NCBI GenBank assembly: GCA_027382625.1
Contig: JAJKFJ010022319.1
Coordinates: 124,001-188,000 of the forward strand
Length of the DNA stretch: 64,000 bases
Origin: Tetmemena sp. SeJ-2015
Lineage: Eukaryota > Ciliophora > Spirotrichea > Sporadotrichida > Oxytrichidae
Direction of reading: 5' to 3'
The translations under genes and the position numbers were made by a program. Numbering within the stretch: the first letter of the stretch is position 1; each line of letters begins with the position of its first letter. Under the pieces are notes generated by a model, which saw nothing but the letters and a program-made list of their open reading frames with translations, searched no databases and had not been told where the DNA came from. Of this stretch, positions 24,501 to 37,000 are shown one piece after another.

Positions 24501-25094
24501 TAAATTAAATATAAATTATCTAAATAATTCTTTATCCTTCCTTTATATCGCATTTAAGTTATTTCATAGCTGATTTTTTTTTATTTTTTTTAAATTGAGT
24601 ATAAAGATGAAGAAATAAAAGATCATACCGAAGTATAAAATAAAGAGTTCAAATAGCGAAGAAGAAAGAATAAACGCAGTTACTCTCATTTGAAAAACAT
24701 CAAAAAATTCAATAAGAAATTTAAGAAGATCTAAAAACAATAAAGTTATATTTTATTCCTCATTATTTGATCTATTAAAATTTCAAAACTTTCTAAAATA
24801 CTTTTTAAGCAACCTAATTGCTAATGAGAAAATCTCACAGCTTAGGATATAATTAGAAGGATAATATAGTTTAGCAACTTTCTAAAATCGATATATCTCT
24901 TCTAGATATTGAAGAGAGTTGCAAGTATCTGAAAGAGTTGAATTCTTTAGGCCTAATTGAGCAAAACATATATATTCAAAATTTTATAATAAATTTTGCA
25001 AAACGTAGAAGAATTTGGATAAACTTCAGAAGAAGATAATAATAGTGCTAGTTTGGAATAAATTTTTCTATCGAATGAAGAAGATCATATCTGA
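15510..25094 (+). CDS. CNG/EAG-like K+ channel, paralog 2 (duplicated and disrupted)
   Basis: Same family as paralogs 1 and 3. The N-terminus contains RVLSLSGKKTHSNNSRK and the shared motif DISSDDCEEN (15868). S1 is LLLLYTATLMPYKIAFV; S2 has VEYFIDFLFGIDIIISFFT. S4 is LLRLMRLPRFFRIMRVVKVI, the pore TVLTIGYGDLPAQT, and the CNB-like part FKQMEDSDFQWFLLPQLRL... GDTFGESDTLFKLPRDC. The cytoplasmic tail is rich in Ser and acidic residues (20.3-25.1 kb) and ends SLEQIFLSNEEDHI, resembling paralog 3 (LLSNEDLF). S4 to C-linker (about 16.76-17.58 kb) is repeated at about 17.84-18.65 kb, and a fold-back element (19147-19904) sits in the CNB-like region. Frame breaks in the C-linker (near 18955) mean it is either a decaying copy or contains base errors. 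Confidence 0.72.
16762..18650 (+). repeat. Imperfect tandem duplication of S4-pore-C-linker segment
   Basis: About 0.8 kb is present twice: unit 1 at about 16762-17580 and unit 2 at about 17838-18640. The offset is 1074 bp at the anchor AGATACGCCT (16827 and 17901). Unit 2 has many single-base losses and substitutions, including frame breaks around the pore, whereas unit 1 reads well. The 260-bp spacer contains a homopolymer-rich patch (gggccccccccccttttttt, about 17782-17800). Either a real recent partial duplication or two unmerged assembly versions of one locus. Confidence 0.8.
19147..19904. mobile_element. Fold-back (MITE-like) element, about 370-bp inverted arms
   Basis: A 758-bp near-perfect palindrome. 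The left end TTAAGACAATAGAATTG is matched by CAATTCTATTGTCTTAA at the right end, and the arms continue to a central loop near 19510-19530. It is flanked on both sides by TA (19145-19146 and 19905-19906), as expected for a Tc1/mariner-type TA target duplication. No transposase is inside, so it is non-autonomous. It lies exactly where paralogs 1 and 3 also have a non-coding interruption (before VYFILKG / VFFIKKG), so it is probably nested in an IES and eliminated. Confidence 0.88.
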
Positions 25095-25748
25095 AATATA
25101 ATGTATAAAGTTTTTATTGAATTGAAAAATCATAAGTTCTAATAATAATGTCAAGATAATTTATGCATTTTATATTTTCAAATCTAGTTTTTTTTTTAAA
25201 AAATAAATTTATAAATATTCTAAGCTCTTTTTTAAAAAGAAAAAGTTAACTAAATTATTTTTCTTTGATTCTTAAAGAATATCATTTTTACACTTTAAGT
25301 TAAGGCTTAATACAAGGTATAAAAAGAATAATTCAAAACCTTGTGAATTAAAAGTATAAGTTCTGAAAATAATCCCTCCTCCATGCTCAAGCCTCTTAGG
25401 CTTATTAAAACATTATAAAACATTAGAAGCTAACAATCATGAAATCAACAGCAGATACTTTATTCTTTAAAATTAATTATAAACTTCATAATAAAGAATA
25501 ATATTAACAATTAATACATCAAGCAATTACATAAATAATTGACATGCGATTATTAAAAATACGATAGCGAATTCTACCATAGGAAAGTTTATAAAAAGAG
25601 AAGCGGCAAGTGACTGAAATGGAAATATAGTTGTTGAGTCATTGGAGCATAATTCCCCATTGCCTCTACACGATAAGAATTTCTACTCCGCTATAAGAAT
25701 CATGCGTATATTTATTTTTGCAGCAAAAGCAGCATTAAGAAGAAGAAG
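25095..25748. other. Intergenic, AT-rich
   Basis: No convincing coding on either strand between the end of channel paralog 2 and the next candidate start at 25749. A/T-rich with short poly-A and poly-T runs; no repeats or RNA genes noticed. Confidence 0.45.
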
Positions 25749-28700
25749 ATGAGTATTTTAATTAATCAAGATGGTGAAGGGCTAGTTAAGCCCCAAAAGT
25801 TTAATCCAAGATTTAATAGTAAACATTTTAAATTCCATATTAATCTCTAAATCTTAAAATTGAAACATAAGACATTACTAATGTTAAAAAAGAAAATTAA
25901 TTCCTCAATCTTCATAAGCATATCTCGATTAATAAATTTTTACAATGTTTAGGCTTATAATTTAGAAAAAAAATGGTTTTAGATTTAAATTAAAAACAAA
26001 TAGTTTAAGTGAATTTTCCTTAAAAAATTAAGCTAGTAAAATTTCCCATAAAAAATTGCAATTGAATTAAATCCTAAATCTATTTCATTTCATATAGAGC
26101 TTTAAGTGAAATCCTTTTCTTGAGTATAAATAACTATATGTTAATAAAGGTAGCTCTTTCGGAGTTCAGAAATTGACCGATGAGACAGACATTATGGGTA
26201 CTTTCCCCACAGAGGAAAATTTGCTTAATTAAGACGAATACCATTAGCTTACTTCACCCCTCTATAGAAATAATTAGAGAAATAGTAATACTACCTACTC
26301 TAAGCAATTCATGAATATTTAAACTAATTATCAACCTTAATAAACTCTAAATACAAAAAAGAGCGGCTTCTCTAAGAATTTATAATCCAAGAGGAAGATA
26401 TCATTCTACAACAAGAAGTAAATCAAATTTTATTTCAAAGAAATTTTTTATTGATATCATTTTTTAATTTTAGACATTAAAGTTTTTGAAGTTTGATGAG
26501 CTAGATGATTATTAAGAAAATTTGTTGGAAAAAAATAAAAAAAGAAGGCAAACGACGAAAGTATAAGCTAGATGTAAATAATTTAATTGAATTAAAAATA
26601 TTTTATCTTTAATTGCTTGATGAAAAGAACTATTTATTCAAAAAATAATAATTCAACTATTTATAAGTCAGAACCGATTTTTGTATTAGTATGTTTAAAA
26701 ATAATACTAAAGTATTCTTTACTTAATTTGGTTTTTTTATACTTGTCCTACAATTAATTTATTTTATAGAGTAAGTATAAGCGAACTAAATTTTACAGTT
26801 ACTGAAGTCATAATTATTTTTGAAGAACGGTTCATATTTCGACAAAGTTGAGTCAAGGTAGAGACCAGATTTCTAGCAATTAATTTAATATTCTTTAATT
26901 GCAGAAGAGGAGAAAAAGGAACGACTCCATTTTAGAGACTATAAATACTCCTGCCTTGTTTTTAGCAAGTAAATTCAAGAGATATATATTTTTATGATCC
27001 ACTACTTTAGCAGGCAAAAAATTTACTTTATTCATTAAAATAAATGGGCCCTGAGTCCCCCACCGCACGTGCGGTACCAGCACCGCACATGAACCCGGGA
27101 CCGCACATACTTTAAAAATTTTGTGGTATTGCTTTAGCTTGCACCGCCATGTTTCAAATGCGCTTCAACGCTGAAGCAGCTTTAAATATTCTGGCCCAAA
27201 AATTAATAATAAGCAAAATACACTAAGATGGAAAGCTTATATCTTAGACTTGTGAAGCGGTACCAAATTCGGCTTGGTGAGAGAAGATCATAGCATTTAT
27301 TCAATATTCTATAGCTTTGGTTTAATCCTAAGGAGGCTATATATTATAGTAATTCGGCTTAGAATAGTGAAATGTACTTTATTGAAGGATAAACAGGTTT
27401 TTGTAAGTTAAGAAGGAGTATGAGAAGAACAATTATAAAAATCCAAAAGATAGTAACTACTTACCACTAGGTGTAATAATTATGTTTAAACATGTGCGAC
27501 GGTATGTTTTTATTTTTAATGCTATTTTGTTGTCTCTTTTATTGTATTTTGTGCTTGACCACTTGTATTATTCCCATGTTACGTGGCATCTAAGAGTTTC
27601 AGGATATATACTAGGAGGACTAGGTCCTTTTTCGCCTTTAATACTAACTCTCAACCTTAAAGGCATTTGTGCTTATCGTTATCTATTCACAGTACGGAGC
27701 TTAATGAGGTTGCCATAGAAGGGCCGCTTGAGTTTTTTAGTCCCCACTGTATACCACGGCCTTGCGAGTCGCAGCTACTAGTGACATATATGTTTTCATA
27801 AGGAGAGGTTTTAAAGTTCCAGATCCTTTCGGAGTCTCTCATTAAATCCGTTTAAATTCTAAAATTCATAAAAAGCCAAAAGGATAGAAACAATGACGTC
27901 CATATTTATGAGAGAGAGTTGATGCAGAATTGCTTATAGTTTAATCAAAATTTAAATAACTCTAAATCCTAACGTCTATTATTCCTCCTGAAGTTTTGTT
28001 TACTAATGCTTTAAGTTACTCTATTTAGTTTGATCTCTCTAAAATTAAGAGATTAGTTCTTCATTATTTTTGTATACTCAAAATATCATTCAATAAATTT
28101 GAGAGCCATCAACTGATAAAAAACATATTGAGAGGGATTGGATACTACAGTATTTTATTATAAATTCAAATGCTAGAGCGTAGAGTCATATAAGTCCTTA
28201 TTAATAAAAGATTTATACCTAAAGATATGATGAATATGTACCAAATAACAATCCATTGTTTTACCCTCAGCGTTTAATTTTAGATTGTATCTCTTATGAT
28301 TGCTATTTGTAACCTAAAAAAATAAAGAGAATTAAAGGGCTCCCGGCATATATAAGATATACAAAGAAGCTACAGCCAAGGCCTTTGAGTCTTTGTCTAC
28401 CAGCCGAATAGGGAACTAAACATTTGGCACCTCCGCTACCTCACACTCTGCGCAGAAGCCCCCACCCAGCTTATGCTTATCTTAAAAAAAAAACCTAAAA
28501 GGATAAAAAATAAAATAGAGTAGCATCAATCCGAGAGCCTGACTCTGTCCAGCTGCATGACTGAGTGTCTGCCCATAGATCATGTCCCTCAATGCCTCTA
28601 AGGGTTATGAGGATGAATGGGAGACTATTCACCTTTCATTAACTCTCAAATGAGCTGCTGCGACCACATTCTCCCCAGGGCTTAGGCTTCCTTAATATCT

Positions 28701-30119
28701 TGCTTCATTTAAGCACTCACTCTCTAGCCAACGAAGTACCAAATCTGAGAGCCTTGAAGGATTGGGCGACCGGTACCAATTGTGAGTTGGATGTGTATTT
28801 ATATATAACTTTCTAATAAATAATTGCTTTTCAAATAATGCTAAGAGATCTTTGATAACTCCTCAATTATATAAGAAATAAAACTTGAAGATAAGTTTAA
28901 CTAGCAAATCTTCATACTTTCCTGCACAATAAGCCCAACAACTAATCTTCTCATTCGGATTAATATAATTTATCATTTCGAAGTGATAAATTCAACTTGC
29001 CACGGGTTTTAAGTATTAGTCACCTTCTCATCCAATCATCCCAAGCCGAATTTGGTACCGCTTCACAAGTCTAAGATATAAGCTTTCCATCTTAGTGTAT
29101 TTTGCTTATTATTAATTTTTGGGCCAGAATATTTAAAGCTGCTTCAGCGTTGAAGCGCATTTGAAACATGGCGGTGCAAGCTAAAGCAATACCACAAAAT
29201 TTTTAAAGTATGTGCGGTCCCGGGTTCATGTGCGGTGCTGGTACCGCACGTGCGGTGGGGGACTCAGGGCCCAAATAAATTATTTCTTAAAATAAAAATA
29301 TTTTTAATTCTTTAAAAATTTGATGAACAGGTTCAATTTAAATTTTATTCAAACATTTTATTTGAGAGATTCTTAAAGAAAATGAATAAATGACTTATAA
29401 GACCATCTCAAAATAAAAATAAATTCAAGTTTTCTGTTCATCCTATTGTTAAATTTGCGTTTAAAATGAAGTTATTTGCATATTGAGCAAAAACTAATTT
29501 CATCATAAACTAGAGATTTAAATTAATTTTTTAATAAATTTACTGGTTAACTTAAGTCGAAGCAGCATAGTCAAGAATCTAATCTATCGTCAGGGATTCC
29601 TCAACATCTAGAGCACTCATCCCCAGAGTCATCTAATTTCTTTAATGAAAAAATGGAAGAAGATTCTGAAAAGGACTCTTCTAATCTAGCACCTCCATTA
29701 TTTAATTATTTGATCCTCCAAAGAAAAGAAGATTCACTCAAATTCCCTACCTCATATAAAAATAAGGAACCTAGAGCTCACGTAAGACGGTGAGTTATAA
29801 TTATTTTTCCTTTCAAAATATAATTAAGAAGAGTCATCAAGGCATGGGATTAAAACATAATATTATGCATCTGGTCAATATCGAAAATAAAATAAAGAGA
29901 CTATAGAGTAAAAGAGACTTCACTCAAGAGTAAGATTTACTAGTTCCCGCTCGCAAATCTAAATTCCTTCCTCTATAATAAAATAGACAAAATATTTAGC
30001 TATCTATTTACAAATTTTATAATTTAAAATTAAAAATGTAATCAAATAGATAAATGTAATTATTTTTACAGGAATCTAAGGCTTACGCTGATTGCAGATT
30101 TGCCCTATTATAAACTTGA
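25749..30119 (+). CDS. Hypothetical Asn/Ser-rich protein, split by a transposon
   Basis: Not recognised. Coding-like pieces in order: MSILINQDGEGLVKPQKFNP (25749), LTDETDIMGTFPTEENLLNQ (26173), KFLKFDELDDYQENLLEKNK (about 26480-26560), LKNGSYFDKVESRQRPDF (about 26820), then beyond the 2.2-kb TIR element SGIPQHLEHSSPESSNFF (about 29590), a piece around MGLKHNIMHLVNIENKIKRL (29850), and ESKAYADCRFALLQT to TGA 30117-30119. All pieces are hydrophilic, with the composition of the channel tails. They may form one gene with several IESs, the largest occupied by the transposon. They could also be remnants of a channel tail. Exact joints were not resolved. Confidence 0.42.
27046..27277 (+). repeat. 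Left terminal inverted repeat
   Basis: 232 bp. Contains the short self-complementary motif ACCGCACGTGCGGT near its tip and ends CCAAATTCGGCTTGG. Confidence 0.93.
27482..27784 (+). CDS. Small hydrophobic ORF inside the TIR element
   Basis: 100 codons if TAG is Gln, 78 to the first TAG. It starts MFKHVRRYVFIFNAILLSLL and continues with YFVLDHLYYSHVTWHLRVSG. The N-terminal half is predicted membrane-spanning by eye. Codon use is T-rich (TTT, TTG, TAT, GTT) and unlike neighbouring genes, somewhat like ciliate mitochondrial genes. No family recognised and no evidence that it is expressed. Confidence 0.3.
29041..29272 (-). repeat. Right terminal inverted repeat
   Basis: Reverse complement of 27046-27277 over its whole 232-bp length, followed by the target duplication AAATAAAT. 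Confidence 0.93.
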
Positions 30120-31023
30120 TTGCTGAGTTGGGTAGATCTGTCACCATGCCTGCGAAATAGTTTGCTCAAATCATGATTAATCTTATGAAATATTGGTCCA
30201 TCATAAGCCAACAATAAATATGCTTCTAGCGTATTAAGAAAACTCTTTGCCAAACAAAATAACCTATATAAAGGTTTGGTAACTCTACATTACCTTAGAT
30301 TATAGTCAACATATAAAAATAATTTAAATGAAAAGATTAAAGAAAATAAGTTTTCCATTGACGACAAATATAAATCAAATGTCACGAATTTAAACAGCTA
30401 ATAAAAATGTCTTTATTTTTTCAAATTTAATTATTAAAATTATTCCAAAATATTCTTTTTTTCTTAAACTGATGTCTATATTTAAATTCCTCAAGCCAGC
30501 TTTAAGACTGTAAATCCTCGACAAAATAAGTTAAACTATTTTACAATATTAAGTCTAAGAGATATTCTACAATGAACTTAGATAAGTTAAAAGTCAACAG
30601 AGCTTCAACATCTAAATCTTAAAACTAATTTAAGTTTCATAAATAATTTGAATAATTTCGATTTTATTTTATATTTTTAGCTTGTATTCTCTGTTATAAA
30701 TTAATTTGTATTTAAATTTATCAAAATAAGAAATATTAAATTATAAAATTTGTGCCATTATTTTATTTTGCTTATTCAGCTTTAATTTATAAAACTTGAG
30801 TTCTGTGTATTTATAAATACTTGCCATTCTTTTACTCTTTTAATTTTTAAGTTCATTTTTCATTCTCTAAAAGGAGGAATTTATTGAGCTTAAAGGATTA
30901 AATATTTGACTTTAGATAATAATTATAAATTTTAAAATCGTCAATGAAGCTTAATTTGCTTTGTTATCTTTTATTAAATCCCTCTTTTGATAATATTACT
31001 TGCTTTTGGATTCTGACAGACCG
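30120..31023. other. Intergenic, AT-rich
   Basis: No sustained frame was recognised on either strand. Contains short tracts of mixed coding-like appearance (30480-30610) that could not be assigned. Lies immediately upstream of the ATG of channel paralog 3. Confidence 0.4.
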
Positions 31024-34000
31024 ATGTCTACTTCAAGAAGACTAAAGATGGAACTCATAGAGAAAGCAAGAGCAGACATCATCTCAGAAAAGATCCGCTA
31101 CAAGCAATAAAGGAGGATAGAGAAATAACAAAGACAAAAATCAACACTCATACTTATTTATTGTATTGACATGCTGATGAACTAGAATCAAATCAAAAAT
31201 GCATGCAAAGAATTCTTATTCGCTGTAGGCAATATAAAGAAAACTCAGAAGAGTCAATAATTTAATTTATTTTTTGAGGATAGTATTTCAAGCGATGACT
31301 GTCAAGAAAATGAAATTCAATTTGCAAATATGGCCTAACCTGAAAGGAAAAAGCATCTTCTAGCTCTATGGTAGTTATCTTAATATTTTTACAACTTTCT
31401 ATTCCTTTTTTTCTAAATTATTTTTTATTTAATTTATCCTTTTTAAAGGCTAAAGGTGGGAGTACTATAATAAAGTTCTTCTATGTTTTGTTAAAAAGAT
31501 TTTATCTGTTTGGTGTACAAAAAGGTGTCAACAAGATGAAGGAGATAAATACTAGCATTCCACCTTATATCTATAATTTAAACATCAATTAAAATATAAG
31601 GAAATTATAGTAATTGCATTAATAGCTTTTAAATATTAATATCTTGATGCCTGAGAGTTTAGTCCGTCAAATCTGGGGATTGATTTCAATCTTAATATTA
31701 TTTTTAATCTTGCTCTTAGTTTAAACCGCCATTTACATGCCCTTCCAAATAGCATTTAATGATGAAGTAAACCTTCAACTCAAATATATATTGAACAATT
31801 CAAGAATTTTTATTTAAGCTCTCGCTAAGCTATATTTTAAAACATATCAAACTAAGTTAATATATTGGAAATGATAGCTGATTGCCTCTTTCTAGTTGAT
31901 ATAATTATTCATTTCTTTTCTGCGACAGAAATGCCAGATGGCTCAATTGATCACAGAATGTCCATAATTGCCCAATTAATAATACACAATTTTAGATGAT
32001 TGCTTATTAATAATATAGGATGAATAGAAATAGGTTATCGCTAATTGATATAACTAAAATACATGAGTTTTAGAAGGAATAAGCTACCTGCCAAGATTTT
32101 GACTACTACTCTGCGACTCAGAAGTATTTCATAAGTCTAACTTTATTTTGTGTGATAAAGGATCCTTCTCGAGATTCACTTTCTTCTATCTCTTTATTAC
32201 TTTTCAACTTTCACTGATTGTAGTTTGATCCTTCCTCTATTCGTTAAATAATTATTAGAATATTTCTTACAATACCTTATTTAAGAGATGGAGCGAAATA
32301 TTTTGAAGGAGGCCAGAAGGTGAGCTCTAAGAAAGAAAATAGTTTGTTCAAGAAACGAATACTGCTTGCCTTCCAGGATGAAGAAAACCCATTTTTAATA
32401 AATGAATAAATGAAACTAATGATTAAATAATTAACAGCTCAAATGACTATTTAAATCTCTTTATGAATTTGTCTAGAATTCTTTAATCACCTATTTCTAT
32501 TCATCCTATAATAGAATGAATAGTACTTGAAAAGTTTTTTCTTCCTTGATGTCGCAGCAGTGTAAGATTAAAAGCATTATAACAATTCAATTTAGGCTTC
32601 CATTTGAGTATATGATCGCTGACGATTAAAATACCACAAGATATAGAAAGCTACTCAGACTACTTAGGCTACCAAGATTTATTAGAATTGCCAAGATCTT
32701 TAAAATCTTCAAGAACCTCAAGTTAATGAAAGATAACCCAATTTTTATTTGATATTGATAACAAAATCTATCAGAATATAGGAAAACTGTTTGAAATGAA
32801 CAAGGCAATATTGAGAATGATTCAAGGACTAATATTTACGATGGTGATCACTCACATATTTGCTTGTATGTGGTTTTTAACATCAAAGCTTAACGATTTC
32901 AATCCTGATACCTGGGTGGCTCAGTAAAATCTACTTTATTTATTTGAATAATTCAAAATGTGATAGACTGGCCAATTTTTAACTAATACCTAATTTCATT
33001 CTACTGGTCAACTTAAACAGTTCTGACTGTGGGATATGGAGATATAAATCCTGATACAGTCCCAGAATTTATTATGGCGATGATATTCATGATAGGAGGA
33101 GTCACCTTCTATTCATTTAACATCGGAAACTATACAGCTATGATCGAAGAAAAGATTGGCAAGCAAGCTTCTCTTCAGATAAGAGTCAAGAGCATTTAGG
33201 ATCTGGCATTTAAAGCAAAGATGCCCAGAGAACTCTCCTTAAAGATTATTCTTAAAGAGTATTAAATTTAAGCTTAGCAATTTCGTGCAGAATAATTTCG
33301 ATCATTTGCATAACACAAAAGAGTAATCAGAATTATTTATGATGCTTCCTCCATCTCTCAGAGATGAGATTCTCATGACAGCTTATGGTAAAATAATAGA
33401 GCAGATTAATTTCTTCAATGAGATGGAGGACACAGACTTCCTATGGCGACTTCTACCTCTTTTAATTAAAGGTAAAATAGTGAATTTAACAATGAAATGA
33501 TGACAAATTTAATTTACCAAGCAGCTGGATTAATTATTCACTGTCTTGGGTGATTTGGTAATATCACGCACTCTGTCGAGACAGTTATAATTATAAAAAT
33601 TATTTGAAACTTTTGCTCGCTTCCCCATGATTCTCTCAGCTGCTCTGTGGGCCATATATCAGCAATACCCAGCATTGAAGAACTCTTTAGAACCCGCCTC
33701 GATTAGGTGAAGATCTAAGAAGACATTCCCCAGCTCAAGCAGATCTCCTTCAGCAGATGCCACAGATCATCGCAGTCTGGCAAGGCTACACAGAAAGAAT
33801 CATAACTAGCCTTCTGAGCAGGGTCAGCAATCCTTGATCGACTCGATCAGAACCTTAATAGCCGCCATCTATTTATATGATTTGTAGCCTCGGTTGAGGC
33901 TTGATAATTTCAACTTTCCCACCTTTATAGGTGATTGTAGCCTTGAAAGCTGGAGCAAAATGATCAAATTCCATTTTTTATTTTCTCTCTTAACTCTCTT

Positions 34001-37000
34001 TTAGGTAAGCCTCTTGTCGCACCTCCACCGCTCGATCGAAAGTAGTTAGTGCTTAAGCCAAACAGTCTCGCGCAGGCCTTCTCTGGAAAGGAGACAGAGC
34101 TAATTTTGCGGCATGAATTAACAGTTCGACCACCCTTTCATAAGCTCACATTGCGCCCCCTTCTCGGTCAAGGTACGCCTCAGATCTATCTAGCGTGTTT
34201 AAGAAGATTAGGGACGCATTGCAAGTCTTCTATCTTTGACGCCTCGCACAGTACTGGTGGCCAAATCCAGTCATCATTCAGTATAAACTCTACCCTGCCT
34301 CCATGATAGAGAACCACGTGGCTAATTTTAGCAATCAATCCCTTCTAGATTACGCAATCGCTTGCTGCATAGTCAGGGAGAAGGCAGCAGCATGCCATAA
34401 ATTGAAGATAGAGAGGATTGAGTGGATCCACATGATTCAGACCCCTAGATATATCGACTGTGATGTCGGGGCCGACTTTCCAAGTGAGAGCTGCCGGCCG
34501 CTGATATAGCGAGTGGCATCTTCCGGAAGCTCCTGGAATAAGTCAAGACCGAGATACGACAAGTTGCTCATCTAAATTGAGGTGTTCATTCAAGGTAAGG
34601 TCTACAGTAGCAGCTGGCACCCCTAGCGTTGCGTGTTGCGAATAATACAGCTTACCACTCTATAATGATTAAGCTTGTTTCTTAACTGTCCATGAGCAGA
34701 GTAGATCTTCTGAGGTCTCAAGAGAGAAGCTGCTGATAGAGTGAAAAGGGGACGTCGCAGCGAGGCTTATGTAGACAGGGGATGAGGTTGGGCTATCCCA
34801 ATGTAAAGGAAACTGCTTACCTCACGAGCAGGCAAGCTCTGTCTCTGTCTCACGGGTCCTGAGCCCCACTTGCCGCTCATAGGTTTGAGGCTCTGAGGAT
34901 TCCGAAGGTCAAAAGGATCAAAAGCTTACGATGCATCAACAGTGAGGTAGGTGAAGACTCGAACTGCCTCTAAATTTACTTGTCCTCTCCCACAAAGATG
35001 GAGCTTATGAAATGGATTCCTATCTACAGCTATTCATGGAATTACTCACACTACGGAGCAATTCTACACATCCTGCCGAAGCAAAAAAGTGAGATCGATC
35101 AATATAGTCATGTTCTGTGGCTGAGTGGGTGGGTTCATCGACTTTAATTTATTGCCAAACGAACTGAGCTTAAATCACTTCCTCTATTTCCAAAATTCTG
35201 GAGGGACCAGCGTGGGAGTGAGATGCCTCTATGCCAAGGAGTCGTCTGATAGGTCTTGTACTACATCCCTGCGTTGAGCTTCACCCATGAACGGGTATAA
35301 TCGTCGATGGTGAGGATTTCGATGACTGGAGTGAGGCGATTGATAAAAAAGAATCTTCATAACGAGGTGAGGCTTGGATTGACCCTCCTTCTTGAATAGG
35401 AGTGAGTTTTCAATGAGTGGCAAATGGCCTTGATGAGGCTCTCAACAGCCATAGTCAAAGGCAACTTGGGGATGCTTGGCAAGGTTATAGCCACTCTGGG
35501 TATTTGGCGATCAGTAAGCTCTAGGGGATGGCTCTGGTAAGGCCCAAAGAAGATTCTCAGCCACCCTCCGCTTCACATCTAGTCTGGATTCCTCTTAATA
35601 CTTCCCGAACTGCTTAAAAAATTTTATTAGGATGGCGCCAAGGAGCAGCGATTGAGCCCTGAGAGGACTTGAGCATCAGCAAAAGTTAAACTAATTATTT
35701 CGAAGTTGGGGACCTTCGGCGTGAGTCAAGTACATATTCCAATGATATTCCTGAAATCTCCCTGGAAAGTTTAATCGAACTCATCGTCACCAGAAGCAGA
35801 GAAAGGGCTAAGTCGAGTGAGAGAGGACAAGGAGATCATCAATATCACATTTGTGGTTAGATGCCCCTTGAAGGAGTTGATATTAGACAGTCAAAAGCTT
35901 GCAATTCCCCAGAATAGGTATCTAAGTTTAGCAGGAATGTCTGTGTCAACTCATGGTGACTAGAGTAAACCCTTCACTTGGTTGGGATGAGTCAAGGAGC
36001 AGTTAACAATTCTGCTTGGCATTTCACCAAGTTGGATGGCTTGACTTTCGAGATTACCTGAAGGAGATTCCTCCTCTAGCTCTATGGCTGGGACAGGCGC
36101 TTCAGGAAGGCTGCGCAGAGCATATGCTGGAGGGCTAATCTAGCGAGCAAAGACCTCTCAAAGCTATATATGACAGGCTCGTCCCTACCCTGGTCACTAG
36201 AGCTAGTCCAGTGAGATGAGGGAGAAAAGCTAGCCGCACTAACCAACCGCTGATTGAAGGAGGACCGAGGAGAATATCGTCACCAAGATATTACCCAATC
36301 AATCGCTTGGCGAGCAGTAGGTGTTTCAAGGCGGATGAACTCTACGGGGAGTCACTTCAAACATCCTTGTGGAGATAGCGGCTCGAAGTCGCGAGGAGGG
36401 AGACATTCCAGATGTCAGGCTGGATTTTCAAGGATAAGTCAACTAAGTGGGAGCCGGAGATTTGTGAAAGAAGTGTCGCGCTTGTCCGCCTCTGCCCCAA
36501 CGAAGACTAACTGAGTTATGATACCAACTCCTTTCAACACCGAGCTCAGCTAAACGCAACAGGCTCCTCAGGATTATACTTTGAGTTAGACCATTAGATA
36601 ATAATGCTAATAATGTAAGGAGAAGCAGCTCGATAATGGCCGCAACTGGAATCTTCGCGTAGACCACTAAGCTCAAGTCCGAATCATCCCTACAGGCGAG
36701 GTGACATGCACAATCACAGATTCCACGCAGTCATTTGTGAAAGAGGAGAGGAGTTGGAAGGCTGCCATTGTTGAGGGAAATTAATTAAGTTCGGAGCCTT
36801 CCTGAATGAGGGTAAGCTGAAATCACTGGTTTAGAAGAGGATTTGGAAAGTTAGGATCTGATCATCATTGCGTCCTCTAGAGAGGTCTTACCTCTCTATT
36901 GAGCCTTTTCGCGTGCAATTAAGCCTGCACATTTCTCCTCGACTCACATCCTCTCTCTCTCTCTCCTTAGGTTACTGGGGTTTTGAGGTTTATTTTTATT

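Larger units (their letters stand above)
27046..29272. mobile_element. TIR transposon, 2227 bp, 232-bp inverted repeats, 8-bp TSD
   Basis: Left repeat 27046-27277 and right repeat 29041-29272 are essentially exact reverse complements. They begin GGGCCCTGAGTCCCCCACCG and are GC-rich at the tips. The element is flanked by AAATAAAT on both sides (27038-27045 and 29273-29280), an 8-bp target-site duplication. Long TIRs with 8-9 bp duplications are typical of hAT- or Mutator-like superfamilies. No transposase is recognisable, so it is probably non-autonomous. The interior holds a hydrophobic ORF (27482-27784) and a patch of normal base composition (28340-28770) that may be captured sequence. Near-identical arms suggest recent insertion. 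Confidence 0.93.

Noticed and set aside
33540..36960. Open frames of 60-86 codons in the GC-richer island, and an integrase-like IDDYTRSW string on the minus strand near 35290.
   Set aside because: In the long minus-strand frame examined (about 36150-35130) all three stop codons occur at about the random rate. The motif is too short and isolated, and no second catalytic motif was found.
36971..36987. ACTGGGGTTTTGAGG as a telomere-repeat transposon end (TBE-like).
   Set aside because: Only one G4T4 unit, no inverted partner at the left edge of the segment, and no transposase.
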